From Acinetobacter ihumii (GTDB lineage: Bacteria; Pseudomonadota; Gammaproteobacteria; Pseudomonadales; Moraxellaceae): 64,000 bases of DNA. Location: positions 550,316-614,315 of the forward strand of contig NZ_LR130760.1 in the NCBI RefSeq assembly GCF_900625095.1, in the 5' to 3' direction. The notes under the pieces are model-generated. The model ran no database searches and was not told the origin of the DNA. It saw only the letters and a program-made list of their open reading frames with translations. Positions 55,390 to 64,000 of this stretch are shown in pieces. Every line of letters starts with the position of its first letter. Within the stretch, counting starts at the first letter, position 1. The position numbers and the translations under genes were made by a program.

Positions 55390-56325
55390 TTAAAATTTCA
55401 GATATTCATCTCCTGAAAATTGATTATTTAACTTTCTGACCGAGGTCTGAGCAATGCGATACGCAATTTTTGCGAGGCTTTGCTTTACTAGATCATCACG
55501 TCCTGCTACATAAGCACAGGAAAACTGAAATGGTTTAAGTTTGATTTCAGAGCTTAATATGCTTAATCGCCCTTCGCGTAATTCTTTAATGACAGACAAA
55601 TGCGGAATAATACCAATCCCCATTCCATCTTCAGTCATTTTAATCAGTGTCGAAAGTGAATAGCTGGTGACTGTTTTTGGTTCTTTAAGATGATGTTGTA
55701 TAAGATTTTTCTTTAAATCAAGATAAGGATAAGTGGTCTTGGGATACGTTAAAATAGTGCTATTGGCAATATCTTTCAAACTCAAATGACGTGATACAAA
55801 TCGTTTTTGAATACGCGGTGCAATTAAAAAACTGTGTTGAAATTCACATAATGGCATTTCAATACAATCGAAGTCGCACGCCGAATTCAGTAAAAATGCC
55901 ATATCCAACTCGCCTGACTGAATAGCATCTTTTAATAAAGGCGTAATATTAATAACAACTTCAATGGTCACATCAGGGAATTCTTCATACACCTGCTCAA
56001 TAAAATCAACCAGCCATGTATGTACAATGGTTTCGGCAACCCCTAAACGAATAGTGCTGTGTATCGCGTTTTTTTCAGATAAATCGGTTAATAAATCATG
56101 ATTAAGCTGGATATATTTTTCCGCATATTCATAAACAATTCTGCCCTTTTCAGTCAATTGTAAATGACGTGAAGTACGCTCTAATAATTTAACGCCCAAC
56201 TCCTGTTCAAGACTATTTAAACGCTGTGACACTGCGGGTTGCGTGGTGTTGAGCTTTAGCGCAGCCTTATTAAAGCTATTGAGCCTTACCACCCAATAAA
56301 AATTTTCTATGCTTTTAAAATTCAT
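55390..56325 (-). CDS. LysR-family regulator beside the pxp operon
   Basis: A 311-residue transcription factor. The DNA-binding helix-turn-helix is FYWVVRLNSFNKAALKLNTT with QPAVSQRLNSLEQELG following. The effector domain covers the rest. I start at ATG 56325; the frame runs on to 56490 into fabH-like sequence but that part is not a LysR N-terminus. It lies upstream of the transporter-pxp operon and is a likely regulator of it. Confidence 0.87.
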   Translation of the reverse strand: MNFKSIENFYWVVRLNSFNKAALKLNTTQPAVSQRLNSLEQELGVKLLERTSRHLQLTEKGRIVYEYAEKYIQLNHDLLTDLSEKNAIHSTIRLGVAETIVHTWLVDFIEQVYEEFPDVTIEVVINITPLLKDAIQSGELDMAFLLNSACDFDCIEMPLCEFQHSFLIAPRIQKRFVSRHLSLKDIANSTILTYPKTTYPYLDLKKNLIQHHLKEPKTVTSYSLSTLIKMTEDGMGIGIIPHLSVIKELREGRLSILSSEIKLKPFQFSCAYVAGRDDLVKQSLAKIAYRIAQTSVRKLNNQFSGDEYLKF

Positions 56326-56390
56326 GGTTGATATAACCACTTTATCTTTCTGGATGTTCACTATAAAACACAACATCATAGGTTGTGCAG

Positions 56391-56417
56391 AAATAAAAAA
56401 CTCCACCGTAGTGGAGT
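56391..56417 (-). terminator. Terminator after the FabH-like gene
   Basis: On the minus strand, stem ACTCCAC / GTGGAGT with a four-base loop is followed by TTTTTT. It ends the ketoacyl synthase transcript ahead of the LysR gene. Confidence 0.8.
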
Positions 56418-56426
56418 CTAACTTTT

Positions 56427-57536
56427 TTAAGCGGCTGATCGCTTTTGTACAATCAGTGAGCCAACAGAATAACCCGCACCAAATGAACAAATTACACCGT
56501 ATTCATTGGCATTGACCTGATCCCCTGTACGGTGTAATGCAATGATTACCCCTGCCGAAGAGGTATTGGCAAATTCATCCAGAATGATTGGCGTACGATC
56601 AGCTTCCGCTTCCTTGCCTAACACTAGTTTTGCAACCAGTTGATTCATATTGGCATTGGCCTGATGTAACCAGAAACGTTTCACGTCATCCGCAGCGATC
56701 TGCATTTTGTCCAATTGACCTGAAATGATTTTAGCTACCAATGGACAAACATCCTTAAAGACTTTTCGTCCATCCTGACGGAATTGTTTATCGTCACGGC
56801 TAGTATCTTCGCTACGGTTCAAGAAACCAAAGTTGTTGCGAATGTTGTTTGAAAATTGAGTAAATAAATGAATGTCTAAAATTTCAAAACCATCTTTGGT
56901 TTCGGTGTCTTCAATAATTGAAGCCGTCGCAACATCGCCAAAAATAAAATGACAATCGCGTGAACGATAGTCTGTATGTCCAGATGTAATTTCGACATTG
57001 ACCAATAACACACGGCGCGCACCGGTTTTAATTGCATCATAGGCTTGTTTTAAACCAAAAGTTGCCGCAGAACATGCCACATTCATATCATAGGCATAAC
57101 CCTGAATGCCCAGTGCTGATTGAATTTCTATCGCAACCGCTGGATAGGCACGTTGCATATTGGAACATGCCAAAATCACGACATCAATATCTTCTGGTCC
57201 CACCCCTGCATTTTGCATGGCTTGTTGAGCTGCAAAAACACCCCATTCCGCTTGTAATGACAGCTCGTCATCACTGCGTTCACGTAAATGTGGGCGCAAT
57301 CGTGCGGGATCTAGTACGCCTGATTTTTCCACTACGTAGCGACTTTTCACACCAGATGCTTTTTCAATAAACTCTGCACTTGAGCCACGACGCTCAGCCA
57401 ATTCGCCTGAAGCAATTTTGTCTGCATTTTCGGTATTGTAGCGTTCCACATAAGCATTAAGCGTTTCAACCAGCTCTTGATTGCTAATGGTTTCGGCCGG
57501 ATGAAATAGACCAGTTCCAGTAATACGGATGCCCAT
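56427..57536 (-). CDS. Beta-ketoacyl-ACP synthase III-like protein
   Basis: A 369-residue thiolase-fold condensing enzyme. The Cys of [10 protein letters not shown], the His of [13 protein letters not shown] and the Asn of [15 protein letters not shown] form the Cys-His-Asn triad of the FabH family. It is longer than E. coli FabH (317) with an extra N-terminal segment (residues about 25-70: [21 protein letters not shown]). It probably starts or primes fatty-acid or polyketide chains. Whether it is the housekeeping FabH or a special homologue cannot be decided here. Confidence 0.88.
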   Translation of the reverse strand: MGIRITGTGLFHPAETISNQELVETLNAYVERYNTENADKIASGELAERRGSSAEFIEKASGVKSRYVVEKSGVLDPARLRPHLRERSDDELSLQAEWGVFAAQQAMQNAGVGPEDIDVVILACSNMQRAYPAVAIEIQSALGIQGYAYDMNVACSAATFGLKQAYDAIKTGARRVLLVNVEITSGHTDYRSRDCHFIFGDVATASIIEDTETKDGFEILDIHLFTQFSNNIRNNFGFLNRSEDTSRDDKQFRQDGRKVFKDVCPLVAKIISGQLDKMQIAADDVKRFWLHQANANMNQLVAKLVLGKEAEADRTPIILDEFANTSSAGVIIALHRTGDQVNANEYGVICSFGAGYSVGSLIVQKRSAA

Positions 57537-57567
57537 GTAAAACTCCTTGTTAAGAATGCAAGATATT

Positions 57568-60500
57568 CTAACCGATTCCTAGTTTTTCCCATAGTTTTTG
57601 TAGCCGAGTGGAAGAAACAGGCATCTTGGTTTTCATTGGTTGAGAAAATAAGGAAATTCTGAGTTCCTCAACCATAAAATATAAGTCTTTAATTTTAGGG
57701 TCATTTTTGAATTTAAATAATTTATCCATCCACGGATCAACCTCTTTAATGGCTGCTTCATCTCGCGGTAAATTATGAGCTAAACGCCCAAGACGCATCA
57801 GCAAGGCCTTTAAATAGCGTGGATATTCTAACCAAACCTCAGCAGGCTGACTGTAGACAAAATCACTTAATCGCATTAAATCCAATTGATCTTCAATATC
57901 ATCAATACTTCTGCCAAATATATCCGCATCCAGCACCAGTAACTGACGACGGATGTCTTGCCATTGAATGAAAATATCCGAAATCACATGCAGTGCCTGT
58001 TGCCCAAACCTTAGAAAGTTCTGCTTAACTTGCTGTATGAGTTGTTGAAATTCAGTTTCATTAACAGGCAATTTTTCAATACTGAGTTGCAGCGTTGCAT
58101 AGACCAACATTTGTTCTAGTTTGGCTTTATCCCCTAAAGGGGAATAGGCTAAGGCTAAAGGTTTGGAGATTTGTTTTTTCAACTGTCGAACTAAATCACC
58201 CAGTTGCATATAGACCAGACGAAGAATGCCTTCTCGATGTTGCCGAATCGCCTCTGCCTGATCATTAAAAGTTTGAATCACCACACCTGATTCATCTTTT
58301 TGCTCTAAGTCAGCAAATTGTTTCACTGGGACTAAAGCCTGATATTGCTTGACCACAACCCCAGTGACTTTTTGCGAGGCTTCAAATACAAAACTTTCAG
58401 GGAATGTTTTAAACTCACCTTGCATTTGTTTGACTGGTCGATGGGTTTCAGTGCGGCAACGTGCTTTTAACTCGGCGAGATCACGACCTTTTTCAATGAC
58501 TCGACCTTTTTCATCGACCACCAAAATAAAAGGAACCAGATATTGATCAATACGTTCAAAAGAAAAATCTTTTTCAGTCATCTGTTCGCCACGCAAGGCA
58601 AACGCTAAAAACTTAAAAATATGCTGATGTAAATGTGTGGCATCCACACCTTGCAGCAGTTTTTTAGCAGTATCAGGAATCGGGACTAAATGACGGCGTT
58701 TGTCTTTGGGCAAAGCTTTGAGTAAAGCCTCGATCAAATCCAGCCGCCAACCGGGAATGCCCCACGACCATAAATTTTCGTCCACTTGTGCCAAAGCTTG
58801 CACAGGAATTTTAACCGTTGCGCCATCTTGATCATGACTTGGATCAAAGCGATAGGTCGTGGCTAAACGTAAATCGCCGTTATGTAAATAATCAGGAAAT
58901 TGTTGTGTGGTCGGTCGGTCACTTTGCCAAAGCGCATCATCCTCAACAAATAAATAACGCGGATGTTTAGGCTCAATGGTCGCGCGCCAGTCTTCAAAGC
59001 TGCTGCGACTGGCAATATCCGCAGGCACACGTTCAGCATAAAATTGATAAATGGTTTCTTCGTCTACCACTAAATCACGTCGACGTAATTTATCTTCAAC
59101 TCGCTCAACTTCTTCGAGTTTGAGCAAATTATGATTTAAAAATGGCGGCATGATGCCTAGATTGCCTGTGGTTAAGGCATCTCTTAAGAATATTTCACGT
59201 GCCGCTGGATGATCGACTTTTTCAAAATTCACTAAACGTTTAGGTTCAATAATTAAACCAAATAAGGAAATTTGCGCATAGGCTTGGACAATGCCTGCTT
59301 TTTTTGACCAATGGGGCTCGAAATAGTGATATTTCAATAAATCTCGTGCTGCCAGTAAAATCCATTCTGGATCAATCTTCGCCAATGTCCGCAGATACAC
59401 CTGTGAAGTTTCGACCATTTCAAAGGCCATGACCCACGGTGTATTGGACTTATGCAAGGTACTGGCAGGAAAGACTTTGGCTTTTTGCTGACGCACTGCC
59501 ATATAAATATTACGTTCATCGGTTTTATTGGCCACAAAAGACAATAAACCTGTGAGTAACGCACGATGCAAATTTTCATAACTGGCTTTTTTGTCATTAA
59601 AAGACAGCTTGATGCTTTGCGCTAAATCGACCAGTTGAGAATGGGTTTGTTTCCATTCACGTAAACGTAACCAACTTAAAAAATGCTGACGGGCAAATTG
59701 ACGGCGTTTATTTTCCGTTGCCATGTCAGGATTATTTTGTAAGGTATCCCACAGTTTGATATAGAACAAAAAGTCAGAATCTGCTTCACGGAACAACGCA
59801 TGTTTTTGATCCGCCTGCATTTGTTTGTCGGCTGGGCGTTCACGCGGATCTTGTACCGCCAGCGCACTGACTACGATCAAAATTTCGTTCAGCACACCAA
59901 AATGCGAACCACCGACAATCATCCGTGCCAATCTCGGATCAATCGGCATACGCGACATCATCTGTCCAACTTTTGTTAGCTCATGTTTGCGCTCATTCAT
60001 CGCGCCAAGTTCAACTAAAAGTTTACGTCCATCATTCACCAAACGGTGATCAGGCGGCTCAATAAAATCAAAATCTTCAACCGTGCCAAGCCCTAGACTT
60101 TGCATTTGCAAAATCACGGAAGCCAAATTGGTACGCTTAATTTCAGGCTCAGTAAATTCAGGGCGACTCAGAAAATCTTCTTCGCTATATAAACGAATAC
60201 ATACACCCGGCGCAATACGACCGCAACGTCCTTTACGCTGATTGGCTGCCGCTTGGGAAATCGCTTCAATCGGTAAACGCTGTACGCGTGAACGGTAGCT
60301 ATAACGTGAAATACGGGCAAAGCCACTGTCAATCACATAGCGGATATTCGGTACAGTCAATGCAGTTTCAGCTACGTTGGTGGCAATAATAATGCGCCGA
60401 CCTTTACCACTTGGGCTAAAAATCTTTTGCTGCTCACCCAGACCTAAACGTGCATACAAAGGTAAAATTTCAGTATGACGTGGACCATGCTTTTGTAAGG

Positions 60501-61422
60501 TTTCCTGTAATTCTCGAATTTCCTGTTCAGTACTGGAAAAAATCAGAATATCCGCATGTTCTGGATGCCCCTTTGCTTCGGCATCAGCAAAACATTCTTC
60601 TACAGCTTGCACCACCGCACGTGGCAGATTTTCTTCAAAATCATCAAATTCGTCATCATCGCTGCCACCAATGCTCAGTTCAGAAATAGGACGATAACGA
60701 ACCTCAACAGGAAAGCTACGTCCTTCCACTTCAAAAATCGGGGCATCATAAAAATAGCGACTAAAGCGATTCACATCCAAAGTTGCCGAGGTCACGATCA
60801 CTTTTAAATCTGGGCGTTTTTTTAAAATCTGCTTGAGATAACCCATAATGAAATCGATATTTAACGAGCGTTCATGTGCTTCATCAATAATAATGGTGTC
60901 GTATTTATTGAGATAACGGTCATGTCCAAGCTCCGCCAATAAAATACCATCGGTCATTAAACGCACGATAGAATCATTGGAACCTTGCTCATTAAATCGA
61001 ACTTTAAAACTGATCGACTCGCCCAGTTTTTCACCGACTTCTTCCGCAATCCGCTGTGAAACGCTACGCGCCGCCAAGCGTCTGGGTTGGGTATGTCCAA
61101 TCATGCCAGTTGCACCACGTCCTGCCAGCATGGCAATTTGTGGTAACTGAGTCGTTTTACCTGAACCAGTTTCCCCAGCTACAATAATCACTTGATGCTG
61201 TTGAATCGCTTCAATTAAACGATCGGCATATTGGGTAACAGGCAAATCCTGATTGAGTTTGATACGAGGAAAACGCGCAATTCGAGCTTTCACCTGATGA
61301 TTCGACTTTTCAAAAAGTTCTTGGTATTGCTTTGGGTTTTTGTCTTTACCTTTGCCAAGTCGATTTAAACGATGCTGGTCACGCGCCATAACCATTTGGT
61401 CTACATTTAAATCTCTGTGCAC
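57568..61422 (-). CDS. hrpA: ATP-dependent RNA helicase HrpA
   Basis: A 1284-residue DEAH-box helicase. Motif [11 protein letters not shown], motif II DEAH, motif III SATLD, and motif VI-like [12 protein letters not shown] are all present in the first half. The HA2/OB-fold region and the DUF3418 C-terminal half complete the HrpA layout. HrpA helps rescue stalled ribosomes by acting on mRNA. Alternative starts at 61395 and 61389 are possible; the ORF start is kept. It is divergent from ahpC. Confidence 0.94.
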   Translation of the reverse strand: MHRDLNVDQMVMARDQHRLNRLGKGKDKNPKQYQELFEKSNHQVKARIARFPRIKLNQDLPVTQYADRLIEAIQQHQVIIVAGETGSGKTTQLPQIAMLAGRGATGMIGHTQPRRLAARSVSQRIAEEVGEKLGESISFKVRFNEQGSNDSIVRLMTDGILLAELGHDRYLNKYDTIIIDEAHERSLNIDFIMGYLKQILKKRPDLKVIVTSATLDVNRFSRYFYDAPIFEVEGRSFPVEVRYRPISELSIGGSDDDEFDDFEENLPRAVVQAVEECFADAEAKGHPEHADILIFSSTEQEIRELQETLQKHGPRHTEILPLYARLGLGEQQKIFSPSGKGRRIIIATNVAETALTVPNIRYVIDSGFARISRYSYRSRVQRLPIEAISQAAANQRKGRCGRIAPGVCIRLYSEEDFLSRPEFTEPEIKRTNLASVILQMQSLGLGTVEDFDFIEPPDHRLVNDGRKLLVELGAMNERKHELTKVGQMMSRMPIDPRLARMIVGGSHFGVLNEILIVVSALAVQDPRERPADKQMQADQKHALFREADSDFLFYIKLWDTLQNNPDMATENKRRQFARQHFLSWLRLREWKQTHSQLVDLAQSIKLSFNDKKASYENLHRALLTGLLSFVANKTDERNIYMAVRQQKAKVFPASTLHKSNTPWVMAFEMVETSQVYLRTLAKIDPEWILLAARDLLKYHYFEPHWSKKAGIVQAYAQISLFGLIIEPKRLVNFEKVDHPAAREIFLRDALTTGNLGIMPPFLNHNLLKLEEVERVEDKLRRRDLVVDEETIYQFYAERVPADIASRSSFEDWRATIEPKHPRYLFVEDDALWQSDRPTTQQFPDYLHNGDLRLATTYRFDPSHDQDGATVKIPVQALAQVDENLWSWGIPGWRLDLIEALLKALPKDKRRHLVPIPDTAKKLLQGVDATHLHQHIFKFLAFALRGEQMTEKDFSFERIDQYLVPFILVVDEKGRVIEKGRDLAELKARCRTETHRPVKQMQGEFKTFPESFVFEASQKVTGVVVKQYQALVPVKQFADLEQKDESGVVIQTFNDQAEAIRQHREGILRLVYMQLGDLVRQLKKQISKPLALAYSPLGDKAKLEQMLVYATLQLSIEKLPVNETEFQQLIQQVKQNFLRFGQQALHVISDIFIQWQDIRRQLLVLDADIFGRSIDDIEDQLDLMRLSDFVYSQPAEVWLEYPRYLKALLMRLGRLAHNLPRDEAAIKEVDPWMDKLFKFKNDPKIKDLYFMVEELRISLFSQPMKTKMPVSSTRLQKLWEKLGIG

Positions 61423-61774
61423 AGATAAAATTTCCTGATCATTTCAACAAGCGGTCTATTTTACGCTGGAAAACATGAGAACGAAAGCCATTCATTTTCT
61501 ATAGATTTGTTGTTTTTTTCATTTTACCCTTGAATTTTTTACACATCGCCTGCATGTTCATATGCAAATTAAATGAATGAGGCTTTGTCATTTTTAGATC
61601 ATATTGTTGCGCTGAAATGATAGAAGTCACAATCTGGTGAAATTTGGTATGAGGCATCTTAATTTGTTTTTCCGATTTTAGTCATGCAAAAATACCATTT
61701 CACCAATAAAATAAAATTCTTTATGCTAAATCAGAATTTTAAGTTTAAATAAAACCTCAATCATGGAGAAAATG
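61423..61774. other. Divergent promoter region between hrpA and ahpC
   Basis: About 350 AT-rich bases with no reading frame of note. It must contain the ahpC promoter and the hrpA promoter. No OxyR-like site could be assigned with confidence. Confidence 0.5.
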
Positions 61775-62338
61775 ATGAGCTTAATTAATACAGAAGTTAA
61801 ACCATTTACAGCAACTGCTTATCACAATGGTCAATTCGTTGAAGTTTCTGAAGCAAACTTCAAAGGCAAATGGTCTGTTGTATTCTTCTATCCAGCTGAC
61901 TTTACCTTTGTTTGCCCAACTGAGCTTGGCGACCTTGCAGACAACTATGCTGAATTCCAAAAATTAGGCGTAGAAATCTACTCAGTTTCTACTGACACTC
62001 ACTTCACGCATAAAGCTTGGCATGATTCTTCTGAAGAAATCAAAAAAATCCAATACGTAATGGTAGGCGACCCAACTTGGGCACTTGCTAAAAACTTTGA
62101 AGTTCTTATTGAATCTGCTGGTCTTGCTGACCGTGGTACTTTCGTAATCGATCCTGAAGGTAAAATCCAGATCGTTGAAATCAATGCAGGTGGTATTGGT
62201 CGTGACGCGCAAGAACTTCTTCGTAAAGTAAAAGCTGCACAATACGTTCACTCTCACCCAGGTGAAGTATGTCCAGCAAAATGGAAAGAAGGTGATGCAA
62301 CACTTGCTCCTTCAATCGATCTAGTAGGTAAAATCTAA
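61775..62338 (+). CDS. ahpC: Alkyl hydroperoxide reductase peroxiredoxin AhpC
   Basis: A 187-residue 2-Cys peroxiredoxin that reduces hydroperoxides using AhpF. The peroxidatic Cys47 is in FTFVCPTE and the resolving Cys in GEVCPAKW near residue 166. I chose the ATG at 61775, because GGAGAAAATG lies directly before it and the length then equals that of E. coli AhpC. The two upstream in-frame ATGs (61763, 61772) are less likely. Confidence 0.96.
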   Translation: MSLINTEVKPFTATAYHNGQFVEVSEANFKGKWSVVFFYPADFTFVCPTELGDLADNYAEFQKLGVEIYSVSTDTHFTHKAWHDSSEEIKKIQYVMVGDPTWALAKNFEVLIESAGLADRGTFVIDPEGKIQIVEINAGGIGRDAQELLRKVKAAQYVHSHPGEVCPAKWKEGDATLAPSIDLVGKI

Positions 62339-62374
62339 GCTGATAATCTCTAATTTTTTAGATTTTTAGCACTA

Positions 62375-62405
62375 AAAGAACCACCCTTTTTAGGGTGGTT
62401 CTTTC
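62375..62405 (+). terminator. Rho-independent terminator after ahpC
   Basis: Stem AAAGAACCACCC / GGGTGGTTCTTT with a six-base loop, then CATTTT. Confidence 0.88.
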
Positions 62406-62534
62406 ATTTTAAGTGATTAATTTATCATGATTTAAACATTTACAATTTTCATATATAGGCGCAGCATAAATTACATTACTGTTCAATTAAAACAGCATGC
62501 TTTTTATCTTTATTCATACCCGAAGGGAGAATAT

Positions 62535-62741
62535 ATGGAAAAATTTGTTGCCGTGACCTCGTGGAAATACAATGCTGCATCCAGATATCTAAAAATTTTT
62601 TATAATAATGGTAAAGGTGAACTGTACCACCCCGTTCCCGAATTTGTGTACGACAACCTACTTCGCTCGCATGATAAAACGGCTTTTGTGCAGAAATATT
62701 TAGAATTTGATTTACACTTTAGCCGAATGTCGATCTTTTAA
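62535..62741 (+). CDS. Small KTSC-domain protein
   Basis: A 68-residue protein. KYNAASRYLKIFYNNGKGELY, VPEFVYDNLLRSHDKTAFVQKY is the KTSC pattern, with DKTAF in the position of the Lys-Thr-Ser-Cys-like signature. GGGAG precedes the ATG. Function is not known; KTSC domains are found alone or fused to nucleic-acid enzymes. Confidence 0.78.
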   Translation: MEKFVAVTSWKYNAASRYLKIFYNNGKGELYHPVPEFVYDNLLRSHDKTAFVQKYLEFDLHFSRMSIF

Positions 62742-62861
62742 AACATTGTTTCTCTAACATAAAGATAAGATCTTGATTTGTTTTCCTTACTTATTCAAGC
62801 TAAGACAAAATAAAAGATTTTGCTGTTTAAATTGTCTTAGCATTCAGATTCAATTTTATCT

Positions 62862-63449
62862 TTATTTTGCCACCACCATAAATAATCCTGCACCCAACGC
62901 AAGCGTGGTGGTCATAAAATTGGCATCCTGCTTAATTATAGCTAAAAACTCTTTGACCTCAGCAGCATGTGAAATGACATTATCTACAATCAATACACCG
63001 CCTTTCTTTCGAATCAAACGCTGAAGATCATTCCAATACGCTGCATAATAACTACGCTCTGCATCCAGTAAAATAAAGTCAAAACTGTCTATGGCTTGCT
63101 GTAAATATTGAGCCGCATCTCCTGTCCAGAACTCAATAACGCTGTCTAATTTTAATTCCTGCGCATAGTTTTTTGCTTGTTGACTGCGTTTTTCTTCTAT
63201 TTCAAGCGTCACCATGTGAGCACCAGTGGCTTGAGCTGCTTCAGCCAACCATAAAGTTGAATATCCTGTAGATGTGCCTATTTCCAAAATTGATTGAGAT
63301 TGTTGAGTACGAATCAGCATGGAAATAAATTGCGCAGAATCGGGTTCGATATTACGAAAACGCTGGAGTCGATCACACTGTTTGGCATCATGCTGTTGAA
63401 ATTCATCATATAATTCTGAGAGACGCAATAAAAATTCACGGGTTGGCAT
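62862..63449 (-). CDS. SAM-dependent O-methyltransferase (class I, caffeoyl-CoA OMT-like)
   Basis: A 195-residue methyltransferase. SILEIGTSTGYSTLWLAEAA is the SAM motif I, LEIEEKRSQQAKNYA follows, and FDFILLDAERSYYAAYW and GGVLIVDNVISHAAEV carry the metal-binding Asp residues. ATG at 63449 is preferred, with AAAGGTG upstream. The substrate is unknown. Confidence 0.87.
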   Translation of the reverse strand: MPTREFLLRLSELYDEFQQHDAKQCDRLQRFRNIEPDSAQFISMLIRTQQSQSILEIGTSTGYSTLWLAEAAQATGAHMVTLEIEEKRSQQAKNYAQELKLDSVIEFWTGDAAQYLQQAIDSFDFILLDAERSYYAAYWNDLQRLIRKKGGVLIVDNVISHAAEVKEFLAIIKQDANFMTTTLALGAGLFMVVAK

Positions 63450-63472
63450 GCATTCACCTTTCAATTTTTGCT

Positions 63473-63688
63473 TTATATTTGATGAAGAAAATTAAAACGT
63501 GGTACGGGCTGACCATCAATTTCAACTGTTTCAATAAACATGGTGAGTGGTCGCACCCAGATTGAGTAATCACCATATAAACATTGGTAAACCACCAATT
63601 CTTCTTCTGTTTCACTATGTTTTGCCACGTGAAAAACTTGATAAAGATTGCCTTTGTAATGTTGATAAATTCCTGATTGTAGTTTCAT
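63473..63688 (-). CDS. DUF1653 domain protein
   Basis: A 71-residue protein matching DUF1653: [41 protein letters not shown] and [10 protein letters not shown]. Function unknown. It runs in the same direction as the O-methyltransferase gene, which starts 23 bases after it, so the two are likely co-transcribed. Confidence 0.85.
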   Translation of the reverse strand: MKLQSGIYQHYKGNLYQVFHVAKHSETEEELVVYQCLYGDYSIWVRPLTMFIETVEIDGQPVPRFNFLHQI

Positions 63689-63929
63689 GTCAATATTCCT
63701 TAAATTTAAGGTGTATTATCTTATCTCATCTCAAGATGTCATTTATATAACAAAGCAATTTTAGCTCGCTATGAATCTTTCCAAGCTTAATTTTCTATAT
63801 AAGCCTCATTGATAGCTATCAACCATTCAATAAACCGATTGAATTCATAAAAACATACTGTTTCACCTATATGAAGTTTTATCGTAATATTCTCAACAAG
63901 TTAAAAATTTACTCCTTTGGAGATTTAAA

Positions 63930-64000
63930 ATGTTAGACCAAAACATCAAAACTCAGTTAAAAGCCTACTTGGAACGTTTAGAAAGTCCAATCGAATTGGT
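63930..64000 (+). CDS. ahpF: Alkyl hydroperoxide reductase subunit F, N-terminal fragment (3' end outside window)
   Basis: The first 23 codons read MLDQNIKTQLKAYLERLESP and continue into IELV at the right edge. This is the AhpF N-terminus, very close to that of E. coli (MLDTNMKTQLKAYLEKL). TTTGGAG lies seven bases before the ATG. AhpF reduces AhpC with NADH. About 1.6 kb separates it from ahpC. Confidence 0.88.
   Translation, partial: MLDQNIKTQLKAYLERLESPIEL

Noticed and set aside
1..64000. CRISPR arrays, toxin-antitoxin pairs, integrons or anti-phage systems
   Set aside because: No regularly spaced repeats, cas-like proteins, integrase, restriction genes or paired small toxin/antitoxin frames were recognised.

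Overview
The window is a gene-dense, AT-rich chromosomal segment from a gammaproteobacterium, most probably Acinetobacter. The assignment rests on three things: the gene orders rplM-rpsI-sspA-sspB, ybgC-tolQRAB-pal and salA-salR; an Acinetobacter-like 5S rRNA; and protein sequences typical of Moraxellaceae. It was judged by reading, not by a database search. Most of the window is core chromosome, with one patch of insertion-sequence scars around 19.7-23.2 kb.

Layout. 0-10.4 kb: end of a fatty-acid oxidation dehydrogenase, a patatin-like lipase, small enzymes, a hemolysin III homologue, an MHS-type transporter, a metallophosphoesterase, a phospholipase D-like lipoprotein and a PlsC-like acyltransferase. 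10.4-13.8 kb: an unlisted 45-residue membrane protein behind a Fur-box-like site, hflX, an LrgA/LrgB pair and a DUF2147 protein. 13.8-19.5 kb: pdxA-rsmA-apaH (minus strand), then rplM-rpsI and sspA-sspB plus a tail-anchored protein of unknown function. 19.7-23.2 kb: a disrupted zone with the C-terminal half of a PfpI-family gene, a lone 5S rRNA gene abutting an IS30-family transposase tail, the salicylate hydroxylase pair salA-salR, and the 5' end of an IS3-family element. 23.2-28.0 kb: a complete three-gene type I secretion system with no substrate gene beside it. 28.6-30.7 kb: modABC molybdate uptake with a short ModC and a ModE-like operator.

30.9-40.3 kb: dgt, ruvA-ruvB, two tandem Bor-like lipoproteins, then ybgC-tolQ-tolR-tolA-tolB-pal, the envelope-constriction machine; tolA carries ten near-identical 48-bp repeats. 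40.1-46.9 kb: fbp, a TrmH-family methyltransferase, an ECF sigma factor with DUF3619-like and DUF3106 partners, a diguanylate cyclase, pyrC, rnt and tRNA-Glu. 47.1-49.6 kb: an amino-acid permease and an alpha/beta-hydrolase-like protein. 49.6-56.3 kb: a LysR regulator and a four-gene operon (NRAMP-like transporter, PxpA, a fused PxpB-PxpC, and a biotin carboxylase with its own biotin domain). This is the most interesting metabolic unit here, because it combines 5-oxoprolinase parts with the modules of urea carboxylase. 56.4-64 kb: a FabH-like ketoacyl synthase, HrpA helicase, ahpC, three small genes and the start of ahpF.

No CRISPR array, prophage or integron was seen. The best candidates for less-described biology are the biotin-carboxylase/PxpABC operon, the Fur-box small protein and the 5S/IS30 rearrangement scar.
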